Below are positions 1-12,100 of a DNA stretch of 64,000 nucleotides, piece by piece. The DNA comes from Onchidella celtica. Taxonomy: Eukaryota > Mollusca > Gastropoda > Systellommatophora > Onchidiidae. The stretch spans positions 19,236,203 to 19,300,202 of the forward strand of contig OZ007576.1 in the NCBI GenBank assembly GCA_963931925.1, read 5' to 3'. The position numbers were made by a program, and so were the translations under genes. The notes beneath the pieces are model-generated. The model saw nothing but the letters and a program-made list of their open reading frames with translations, was not told the DNA's origin and did not search any database. How positions within the stretch are numbered: the first letter of the stretch is position 1; each line of letters opens with the position of its first letter.

Positions 1-129
1 TGGCACGGGAAAGTGTCTTACGCAGGTAACATAAGAACTACAAATGATCCAATACATCAGAAGGAAGTGACAGAGGTATGTAAAGCATGCAACCAGGGCT
101 ACACAATTCTTTCTGTTTCATTCCCTTAC

Positions 130-152
130 CTATTTGGATGGTTATCAAGCCA
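130..152 (-). CDS. CENPJ: Probable 23-nt CENPJ exon 22
   Basis: A 23-nt interval between TTTTTCAG and GTAAGG. Read in the phase left by exon 21 it gives NGLITIQI, which could continue a G-box strand. Very short and not strongly conserved, so tentative. Confidence 0.4.
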
Positions 153-3100
153 CTGAAAAACACAGAATTACGAGTCAGAAGTTTAATGAATGCAAAATAT
201 TTCCTACCTACGACTAATTAATAAGTCTTTGCACAAATTAATTACAGGAAAACATCTGGGCTCCTGAGGTCCTCAAGAGGTTTTTTCACTTACTTTTTAA
301 ACTGGAAGGTTTCCAAGCCATCTGGAAAGGTAGTCTGCATGATTTGTGCTTCTGCAAAGATGTATATCTGTAGACAACAGTAAAAGATTATTACAAAGAT
401 ATTACTAACAGTGTCAATACACTGTCCCATTACAGCAACTACAAGGTTTGTGGAAAAACAGACAGATTTGGCACCTAAATCCCCTTAAATAGGTTATTAT
501 GAATGCTGACCTGTCAAAATATTTGGGAACAACCATTCTAACCAGATACCTTTTCTAGTTCTGAAAAAGTTACTCTAGCCAGATGACTGTATTTCCATCA
601 TCTCAAGACTGACAACATGCTTAATATTCGAACTATTCAAAATGACGAAGTTTTATATGCTGTTACTGAAAACTTCACCTCAACCTTAAAAATATTTGTA
701 AAATAGAGTCAGTGTCAGCACAATGTCCACTTGTGATCTTAACAACATGTAGCAAATGTACAAAATCTTCATACCCAGAACAACCAGTGTGGCAGCCCGG
801 TTATAAATCATAACTCCACAAAGGTTTATTCCTACTACTAAGAAATTACTATAAATATGGTACCAGCTGGCCACTGGAACAATTAGTAGAAGAACCCTCA
901 AATGGAGATTGAATCAGGGAGAGGAGCACTAATGGGGATGCTCGGTGTGCTAGGATTCTGATTCCCATCATCAGTCATCAATCATCATCACCAAGAAAGG
1001 TAATAATTCTTGTCCACCCACCACTCTATGGTCAGGAAATATCTGTCGAATATCTCCATTTGCCAGGCGGCACACAATGGTTTGACCATCCGCTGAAATC
1101 TCCTTCACAGTACCATTGGGAAAGTGAATCTCCTTGGCTCCAGTTTTAAAGGTCTTTTCAATCTGGTTGGAATAGAAAAAACAAAGCAAAGAGTTAGAAC
1201 AAAATATTTTCATAAAGATTATGTGAAAAATAAAAAACTCACATGATCTGATAACTAGGGGCAGTTTTTGGCCTCACAGATAATGCAAAAAAAGCTCAAA
1301 GAATGGACTGAGAACTAATATTGGTGAGACCAATATAACTAAGTACAGTGATGCATATTTAACTTAACATCATGGTTTGAAATCACAAAAGATTTTAAAA
1401 CTCCTTTCCAAGGCAGGAAATGAACAATCTCTCTTTCTGAGGGAAATTCAAAAATCAAAAATGCAAATATGGAAAGCTCTTCGGGCCAAGCAAAATTTGT
1501 GAACTCCATGAAGCTTGAAAGCACTGTATTTTTAACTCTTTCCCTACGGGCCAACATTCCACTTCTAGACGAAGCACCTTGTGGATTTACACGCCATACT
1601 GTACTGTGCATTTGTAAACAAAGATCGCCTTGCTCCATAACAGCTGTCCAAACTATACACTTATCACACATGTGATATCACTGGGCACGCTAGGACAAAG
1701 GAAGCTTCACCAAGAATTCTATTTTTAAGGTTCAACGTCATGGGATGTTAATATCCAAAACAGTGACCTCTACAACGTCACAACACAGGCTGCCGCTAAG
1801 GAAGTGTGCGACACAGTGTGCATTGCACGGTAGGGAAAGAGTAACTTAATTATTCTGTACATAACAAATAGTTATATGTTTTATATAGAATTCACATATG
1901 AAAACCCTCCAAGAAAATACTGTCCCATAAAATGGAGACATTGTGTTACATCGGTTGTGCCTAATGGAAAATTTCACATGCTGGCTGATGTATCATGGTC
2001 TCTTTCACAAGCACAACAAACAAGTGTGATATTTACTTTTCCATCCAAATGCTTGGTTTCTACAAAAGCTGATGCATCTCCTTTGTCAACCACTGCTCGC
2101 TCCAAGGCCATCAAAGCTGCCGATTTGTCACAAGGGCTGACAGAAGAGGCTAAGGAACCTGGCATACTGGATGCTTGAGTGCCAACTGGCAATGTGCTTG
2201 AAAATAAAAAACAAACAACATTAGAATATCATTCTATTTCTGAAAAATATGGAGAGGTTTTAGATGAAAAATGATATTGCCGACTTTGGGGGAGGGGGGG
2301 GGGTTTGCGGTGCACTCACAACATCACATTGTGGGGCAGGGGAGCTGCTTATCATATGCCTATGTTAAAAAGAAAGTTAATTCCCACTCCATATAACACA
2401 TTTTATTAGAATACCTCATTCTCCTGGTATCTGGCCAAAAAGGCAGAGCCTTTCCTGATTTAAAAATAAGATTTGCTGAATTCGCTATTGATGAAATTAA
2501 TTTTTTTCATTTTTTCACATTTTGAAATGAAGAAATTGGTTGGAAAGAGAAAAAAACATTCTTACAAAAGAAACAGCTCTCCTTTTCATTACTGCCCATG
2601 GATAAGTGATGTGTTTCTCTAAGCATTCTGCCCGGAGAAACAATCTTTTTTTTTTAATTTAAAAAATAACATTTGATGCATTCGACACTCATCTAATCAT
2701 TTCTATCATTCCTTATGGTATTACCTTAATCAAGGCAAGGGTGTTGGGATATGAGGAGCAATGTTTGGAGATCACTGCATAGAAGAGGCAGCAGCAAAAA
2801 AGCAGAGCAAATGCCACCTCCCAGTCCAATCAGTCTCCAGTGTCTCCTTGCCCTCATTGTAACCTGGCAAGGGTCAGCCTGATCAGCCATCTTCTCAAAC
2901 ACACTGTGAGATGTTAGGGAAATTGAACTTGTGGCCATCATATCTGGCGAAGGGTGAACAACAACAACAACAACAACAACAACACTGATCAGTGGTGGGT
3001 CTACAGTGAAATAAAGAACCTTGAGCTTCAGGGCCCCTAATCCCAGAGGGGCACTGAAGAAACAGTTACTATTTTTGATGAGTGAATTTAGGCTGCTGCC

Positions 3101-6100
3101 CTATTGTTGCTGGGTGTGAAGGCGCCCCATAACAATTCAAACTTCAGGGTCCCAAAAATGTAGGTCCGCCACTGACACTGATACCACAGTTGGAAAACTT
3201 ACTTCTCCATCATGACTGGGATAGCAACATTCTGAGCCTGAAGACCTTCTCCTGATAAGTTCACAGAGTTGGCAGATGCCACAGGTGTTCCTGATGTCTT
3301 TGATGGTGCCAGGACAGTTCCATTCTGCATAGCAGTGGACCCTGCATTGCTATTGGTGCCATAACCACTGACAGCATTACCAATGCTGCTCTTGGGATGG
3401 TTTTTCCCACCTTTACCAGCACCGGCCGTTGCTGATGTCATGGTTGGTATCGCAGATCTCAAAGGTGCAGCTGAAGATATGGCTACAGAGGAGATAAAAG
3501 GATTCGGCTTTAACATTGTTCTTCATCTAAATTTGGCTTAAAGACTTACACACGCACCCCTGCACTGCTGTGTTCTGACTAAAAAATATTACCTTTGTAA
3601 TCTTAAACTGCAGATTTCAAAGGTGCAGCTAAAGATGTGGCTACAGAAGAGAAAAAACGGTTCTGCTTTCACCCGTTTCTCATCTAAATTTGGCTTGAAA
3701 AGTGTTACATATGCATCCCCTGAACTGCCGTGTTCTGACTATAAAATATTACTTTTGTAATCTTCGAAGGCAAAAGAAAATTATTTTCAAGTTGGAGTGA
3801 AAAAAAAGAATATGTGCAAGATTTGTCAGTCTGTGTGCAATAAGACTTAAGGATATGAATATAAAGAAAAATGAAAAAAATGAGTGAATGGCATGATGAG
3901 GGATTTCCCATCTACACTGCAGTTTGAAAGTCACTGCTAGGAATAACAGTACCTGAGAAATAGGGACCTGGTAAAGTCAATAACACGTTAATCTTACTGA
4001 AAGAAGAAAAGAAAGGAACTGGGTGACTTTTTTCTTCATCACACAGCAGTGGTAGCACCCTCGTCATTGAATCACCAATCAAAAAGAAAGGCAATGTATG
4101 AAAAGAGCTGAACAAACAGCTAGTGCAAAAAGTCACTTCGATATTTAACTCATCCATTGTTTTGTATTAGAAAAGACTGGATGAAAAACTTGACAAACTC
4201 AGCACTAACTCTGATGTTATTTGTTAGCCCTACCTTGTGGAAAATTTTCTCTCTGGACAGCAAGTGCAAGGGTTTTCCCAGGATCCACTTCTTTTGTAGG
4301 GGTACTACTTCTTGGCTGGCTTGTTGCAGGCTGGAAGAAAGTCATGAATTACAATGAATGCATGCAAAGTTTATTTACAAAAACTGTCCAGTTTTAGATT
4401 TTATATACAAAGATAATATCTTCACAATAAGGAAATAATTTAACAGTGTTTTATGTTTCCCAAACCTACCAGACCCACAGATGTCAAAATGTTAAATGTT
4501 GAACATCTTCCTGTATATGTCGCACCGCCAGGTGAAATGAGTCAGATGTGAAAGTTTGAAGATATTGAGATATATAAACAGATTCCTTTCACAGGCATTT
4601 CATGACAAAACGTTGAAAAAACAGTCGAGTCAATGCACGATGTTACGGGTCTGGTACTGGGTGATAGTGTTACAGAGTGGGTGTTATGGGTTATTGGTTT
4701 TATGACTGCATTTTAAAATCGAGAGGTATTTATGAATTACTCTTTCGTACCATGCCACACACTAATAACAATCTGAATAAGTTTTATGAACAGACCTGCA
4801 GGGCCACAAATTTAATTACTTTAACTTTCCTAACAATTTTGTCTAGATCTCTTACATACTAAAAAGACAACATCAGCAGCATCAAATGAAAATTCAATAA
4901 TATGACACTAGAAGTCTCCTCTAGATTCCTATAAGATTAAGATCATTCTGACTCACTCACAATTTAAGTATTAATTATCTATCTCTCAGATATAGTCTGC
5001 CTACTATCTATCAAGCAATATACTAATGTCTCTGGCGACAATGTCATCTCAGCTATTTGTGCCTACCGCTTATAATGGATCAAGCTCGTCAATACAAACT
5101 GACGTAGTTAAGTTAGATCTACTCTAGGATGGGCTGGCAATCCCCAGCCTCATCCAGACAAATCAATTCCAATTCACAGTTGTGTATGCCAAACATTCAT
5201 ACTAGATCTAGTTGCAAGTTAATATACATCTTTGTCTTGCATTCTTGGGTAGCACTTCTAGCATGTGCGGCAATCCTGTCCTACTGGAAAAATTACGTTC
5301 AGCTCCTCGTTCATTGTTAAATCATCAACAGACAAACACTTACACTTGGTCCCTGATAAGGAATCAGGGAACAGTAGACAACAGCAGTGGGTAAATCATA
5401 ATCGAGCACATGGCTTCATCTCAATGCCTATAATGGACATAGACATAAAAACAACAGTCTTCTGATTCTTCTGGCAGAATCACGCCGACGCCTGCACAGA
5501 TGGAATTTTCTGTATGGAGTGATGAACATAGGAATGGCTACGCTTATATACTGTGCGGCCAGCTGCAAATTACCGTCCACATGCCTAGATTTGATTGGTG
5601 CATCCATTCGAGCCCAGCTCGCAGTATTAATAGATTCTGCATGGAAGTTGGTCACGGCCTTGTACTAGAAACAGACAAGGTCAAATTAAAATGTCAAAAC
5701 CATTACTAAAATCTCTAAACCCTCGTGCTTTCTACGTTTTATGTACGAATTTCTGAACGCGACTAAGCGTCTTAAACTATCTATCCTTATTCACCCCTTC
5801 TCTTCCCTTGTAAGAGTTCATCAAAATTACGGGGTCGAGAATTGCACTGTCACTCCTAACTTATCCATTTATTCTATCTTGCCCCACTTTCTTTCCATCT
5901 CTAAGAAAAAGTGTTACAAAAACAAACTGTTCACGAGAACAGTTCAAGGACATTTACGCTGGTTATAATCAACGAGACCGTGAAAAAAACAAGTCTTTTC
6001 AAATCGTGACCCAGCACGACAATTATAGTATTAACCTTGACATCCCCCACCCCAGTGGAAATTTTAAGAAAAATTTACACGATAGGATCCAAGAAACCAC

Positions 6101-9100
6101 AAAGTTATTGTGGTGGGGGTTTAAATACTACGGTAGAAAAGCGAGCCCTAAGCTTGAGAACAAAAAAAAATTTAACTAAGAACGTGCATATTGGATGGAC
6201 AAAAAGCATACAATTATTGATGCCACGTTCTATAGAATCTAGTCTATCGAAACATTGTTACTGCACACAATGAAACTTCTCACGAACATTTATAATAACA
6301 ATGAGTATATCACTGTATACTGCTGAATTAAAGTATAACTACTATTAAACAATCAGGCCTTACTGAAGGAATAGGCTCATAATTATCTCGTCAACACACA
6401 TAATTGCTGCTTATATACACATTCACAAACAATATATTGTTAATTAAAATACTGTGGTATCCAATGGCAGCAGTAGCTCTGGTAGCTTGGTTTGCCATGT
6501 CTCCATCTCATTGACCCGCTGACAAGGGCGTCAGGTTTGTCAGAAGTTCAGGTCACAGTCCGGAATGACGCTGGTGGAAAGAGGACATTCAGAAAAAAGG
6601 ATTGTAAAACTGGTTCATAAAGTAATGAACAAGATAAATGTGAATCCATCCACCGTCTAGAATTGAGGGGGAAAAGCACTATCCAACCCCAATACAAGAC
6701 ACAACACTCTTTAATAGGAAACTAAATTAGACGTGACAAAACATCAGCTTGGGAATTGTCACCGCCAGGGATAGCCCGGATAACAAACCGGTATTCCTGG
6801 AGTGCAAGACTCCATCTTGTTAATCGAGCATTTTTAGCCCTGTTAGCCTTCAAGAATAACAACGGACGATGGTCCGTTTCAATTATAAACTCGGACATAA
6901 GTAGATATCGCGAAAATGCGTTTACAGCAAAAATGATAGCGAGGCACTCTCGCTCGATAATTGCATAGCGGCATTCCCTATCTAGCAACTTGCGGCTGGC
7001 GTATAGACATGGCCGCAAGGTATCGTCTCGTTCCTGTAATAACACAGCTCCTAATCCCTTGTCCGACGCATCAGTGCGGACAATAAATATTTGGTTTATA
7101 TCTGGAAGTATGAGAATGGGGGAAGTGGAAAACAATCGTTGAACGGTACGAAGTGTATCAGCACATTCGGTTGTCCATTTCACTTTATTAGGAAAATTCT
7201 TTCTTGTGAGGTCCGACAACGGAGCTGTAAGCGAAGAAAAATTTGGAATGAACTTCCTATAATAGTTAAGAAAGCCCAATAAACTACGAACTTCTTTCTT
7301 AGTTCGAGGGGGTTGGAGCTTTAAGATGGTAGTTATCTTCTTGTCATCAGGGGTCTGAACGCCGTGGGCAATTGTATGGCCCAGAAAATTAATTTCATTA
7401 TACCCTAAAAACACTTTACTGGGTTTCGCCGTAAGGCCAGCTCGACGAAGAGCAATAAAAACTTGTCGTAGGGCTGCGAGGTGGCCCGACCAATTGGTTT
7501 CATAAATACAAATGTCGTCAAAATACGACAACACGGAATCCATACTCTGGAGCAATATTGTCATCATACGCGCGAAAGTGGCAGGGGCTGTAACTAATCC
7601 GAAAGGCATATAGCGCCACTGCATAAGACCCAACGGGGTCTGAAAAGTGGTATATTGCTTGCTATTCTCATCAAGCGGAATTTGCCAATAGCCTTTGGAA
7701 AGATCAATTTTAGAAAAAATCGTTGCCCTCGCTAACTGCGCAAAAAGATTCTCCTGGTTGGGAATCGGTTCAGCGTCATATATCGTAACCTCATTAAGTT
7801 TACGATAGTCAATACAAAAACGCACTGTATCATCTTTTTTTTTCACTAAGACGATGGGTGAGTTATATGGGCTCGTCGATCGCTCTATCACTCCCAGGTG
7901 AAACATGTTACGTACCTCGGTTATTATAGTCTCCTGTGCGTGCAGCGGACGCGGGTATGGTTTAACAAAGACGGGTATATCCGTCTTTAATCTTATAACA
8001 TGCTGTACCAAAGAAGTATTACCTGGTAGATCAGTAAAGACTGTAGTAAACTCGTTAAGCAAATCTCTTATATCTTGTCTTTGCGATTCAGATAGATCTG
8101 GATTTATATTTACATCCGACGTATTTTCAGAAGATTGCAGTGCGGGGATTGAATGCTCTATCTTAATAGGATCATCATCGTCAACTGAAACTAAGGCCGC
8201 ATTGGCCTGAGCAATCACATTTCGGCGATTATTCTGACGATTATCATCGTCGGACAGGTACTGCTTTAACATATTTATATGGAAGACTTTGTCCTGTCCC
8301 CGAATCTTGATAAGATAATTTACTCGAGAAAGTCTCTTTAGGACTTTAAAAGGTCCCTTCCATGTAAGAAGGAGTTTATTTTTCGTCTCCGGAAGGAGAA
8401 CAAGAGTTTGGTCTCCGACGGCCAAGGTTCGCAATCGGCTACCTTGATCACGATATAGTTTATAAAGACTCGCATGCGCCGCAGAAGATTTTTGTGCGAG
8501 CTGACATGCGTTAAGAATTCGATGGCGCAAGTCTACAACATATTGATATGCAGACCGCGTATCGTTATCGTCGGTGTCTGATCCGGCGAATAAATCACGG
8601 AGTATGGCCATTGGCCCACGCGGCTTGCGACCATACAATAATTCGAAGGGGGAAAAACCCGTCGATGCGTTCGGTAGTTCTCGGTATGCAAAGAGAATAG
8701 CGGGGAGTTGTCGATCCCAACCACTCGGCTTGTCGGCCGAAACCCGCGCAAGCATAGCTTTCATGGTAGCATTCCATCGTTCACAGCAGCCATTAGACTG
8801 TGGGTGGTATGGAGATGTCAATCTTTGTTTAATCCCGACCAATTCCAAGACTTTCTTAAAAAGCTCAGAGGTAAACTGTGGACCTCTGTCTGATAAAATT
8901 TCAACCGGAAATCCAAGACGCGAAAAAATAGTAATAAGGGCTTCAGCCACATGATCGGCTGAAATGTCTTTTAGTGGAATGGCCTCTGGCCAACGGGTTG
9001 CGTAGTCAATGACAGAAAGTATAAAGCGATGTCCTCTGTCTGACTTGTGTAGAGGCCCGACTATATCTACGGCAACGCGCTCAAATGGTCTGGGGACCAT

Positions 9101-12100
9101 AGGCATCTCCTGCAGAGGAGCCCGCGATGCTCTCCCTTTAGGAGTACGTCTCTGACATATGTCACATGTTGATACGAACCGGTTTACATCTGCGTAAATA
9201 CTGGGCCAAAAAAATTGCGATAGTATTCGAGACTTAGTTCTGGCCTTTCCTTGGTGACCCGCCAAGGAAGTGTCATGCGCGAGACGAATAATGTCGCGAC
9301 GAAAAGATCTTGGTACTACAAGCTGCATAACGGCCTCTCGCTTATTCCGAAAATTACGATATAATAAGTCATCTTTAATAAGAAACTTAGAGGTATCCGG
9401 CGCTGTAGGATCAACTTTAGTAAACAAATGTTTCAATGTGGGGTCTGACTGTTGCTCATCATGGAATGCACTAGACGTTATGTTCATTTCAATAGTAGGG
9501 TTACTCAATGCACTGTCTGCTCGTCGACTCGATTGTAGGCGTGTTGTCGCACAAGCAACACTCTCATCCTCAGTCCAAATTTCCAAGTTACCGATAGGAA
9601 ACTTATTTACTTGAGGTACATTCCCTATGATTACATCAGCCACCGGATTAGGCAGTACACATGCGGTAACAATACCTGTGAGAAAAGGTGTATCAATATA
9701 AACTTCTGCAAGACGGAATCGCTCTATAGATCCGCCAAAAGTAATACAAGTTACATCCTTATCCAAAAATTGTGTTGGACGGACTAGTGACTGCCGAACG
9801 CCGATAGTCGTGCATCCGGAGTCACGTAGAACGGAAGCGCGAATCGCGTTCACGCGGCCCTGGTAAAATGTTAATTCACCCAGTTCATGTAGGGCCGACA
9901 TGACTGGAATAGCTTTTGATTGCGATGAAGATTTATTAGTATAACCAACATCTGTATAGGGTGTAGATTGTACAGAGCAGGCATTTGCCGCTTCCATTTT
10001 CACGTTACAAAATTTTTGTATGTGGCCTACCCTATTACACCTAAAACACATAATACGATGAGGATCGTTTCCACGATAAGGAAGACTCTGCGGTCTATCA
10101 TAATCATGATTATTATCAAAATGCACTCGTCGCGGCGGTCCCTGAGGCCGGTTATATTGTTGGCCTGGATAGTTGCCACGATAATATGGACGAGGCTCGT
10201 AAAAAGAATAGCTCTGGTATCCTCGACGCGGGGATAAATTACTTCGATTCGGAAAATCCCTCTGTCTAAAAAAAGGCGGCTCTGATTGAGAGCGCGGATT
10301 TGGGGCCTGACGACGAGTCGGCCTTGAACGATCGTGTCCGGTTGGCGCTCCTTTGCCCACGTTGGCATAACACGGTGCTGTAGTTGAAGGCTTTGCCAAA
10401 GGACGATTTGGGTGGGCGGACGCATAACGTTCCGCGCACGATGTGATTTCTTCAGAGGATGTCGGTGCCCTCTCTTTAAGGTGGGCAACCAAATCGGAAT
10501 GACATGCCGTATAGATTTGGTCTTTTAAGACCAAATCATAAAGTTGGAAATAATTTCCGGTAGTCACGTTCGCGAGTTCGATCCAGCGATCTAAGTAATG
10601 TTTCAGCCGATTCACATAAGTTGAGAAATTTTCAGATGGCTCAGGTTTACATGCGCGAAATCTCTGATGAAAGCCATCCTCGGTATGCTGGAATCGCTTA
10701 AGCAGTGCTGTTTTAAGCTTGTCATAGTCGTTGGCATCCTCTACTTTGAGGCTATGAAATACTTCCAGAGCCTTACCTGTTAGTAAATTAGACAGGCATG
10801 AACTGTACATCGCCTGCTGCCATCCGACGCATTTAGCGTGTAGCTCGAACCGATGCAAATATGCGTCGATCCGGTCGAGTTTTTCATTAAACGTCGGAAG
10901 CTTCGGTTTTGTAGCATATGTATTGCTGGCAGCAGTGGGGGCTATAAGCGATTCTCGCTCTAGTTTCTTTATTGCGAGTTCATGCTCCCTTTTTTCTCTC
11001 TCTACAGCCTCTTTTTCTCTTTCTCTTTCTCTTTCCTTTTCTCTCTCTCTTTCTTTTTCTCTTTCTCTTTCTTCTTTTTCTCTCTCTCTTGCTTCTTTTT
11101 CTCTTTCTTTTTCTCTTGCTGCTAACCGATCCTCACGGTCTCGGTCTTGCTGTACTTGTCGTTCGCACCACGAGGCGCGTTCTTCTTCTGGTATACCCAG
11201 AGCCTTGGCAGAGTCAATGTATTTGAGAAACTCGGCCATAATGTGTATTAAAATCTGTTACCCGTATAGATTCGTATAGAATCAAAACACTGGCACGCTA
11301 GTGTGTGCACAATTAGTAAGTATTTACCTACTGTTACAGTATATCGCGGTATCAATTATATTATCTCTAACAATTACTCTCTCTCAATATTAATCCAGTG
11401 TCCTATGTTAGCACTGCTTCGCGAAAAGAACGTTCTATCTATCTCTGTAAATTGCAGGCAGTGTCTCTTCCACTGCAAAAACTTTATCTCTCTCTCTCTG
11501 AATATAAATTCTAGTAAGGCAGTGCCGTCTATCCGTTGCTCCCACTGCAATAAAATATATATGTATCGCCTTCAATGCGACAAATCAGTGTCTTGAGTGA
11601 TCACTCTCAAAATTTATGTCTCTCTCAACGCGACGAACCAGTGTCCTCTGTTATCACTGTCAAAAATGTATCGCTCTCTCAATGCGACAAATCAAAAATA
11701 TATCTCTCTCTCAACGCGACAAATTTGAAATATCTCTCTCTTCTTAAAACGCGCACACGCAGTGTCTTCTGTTACCACTGCAAAATTATTCTCTCTATAT
11801 TCGACGTGAAATTAGCACGTGACCAAAAATTTATTATCTCTCTCTCTCTCACATATCAATACCAGATTACAATTCAACGTGGTTTTAGCACGTGAAACAC
11901 CTCAGGCATATATTGTAAACATAGCAATGTTAGTATACTAGTTTAAAGTTTATAAGGAAGGAAAAAAGAAATACACTAAACAGGACGCTAGACTCACAAG
12001 AAAGACGAACGATAACAGACCCTACAAGTCCTAACTTATATTACAGAAAGTTTAAGAAAAAGCACAAGAGAGACATCTTCCTAAAGAAATGTGAGGAAGC

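Noticed and set aside
971-1021. C-terminal tail after the G-box exon (VGGQELLPFLVMMIDD)
   Set aside because: Read-through into intron 20; a GT donor at 1021 and exon 21 continue the family sequence.
4677-5968. Small frames repeated at 12724-14015
   Set aside because: They lie within the two LTRs and repeat for that reason; no coding signature.
6054-6721. Possible envelope gene after pol
   Set aside because: No open frame of suitable length or composition.
10923-11279. Plus-strand frames over the CT-rich stretch of gag
   Set aside because: Antisense shadows of the Arg/Glu/Lys-rich Gag coiled coil; Ser/Leu-only composition.
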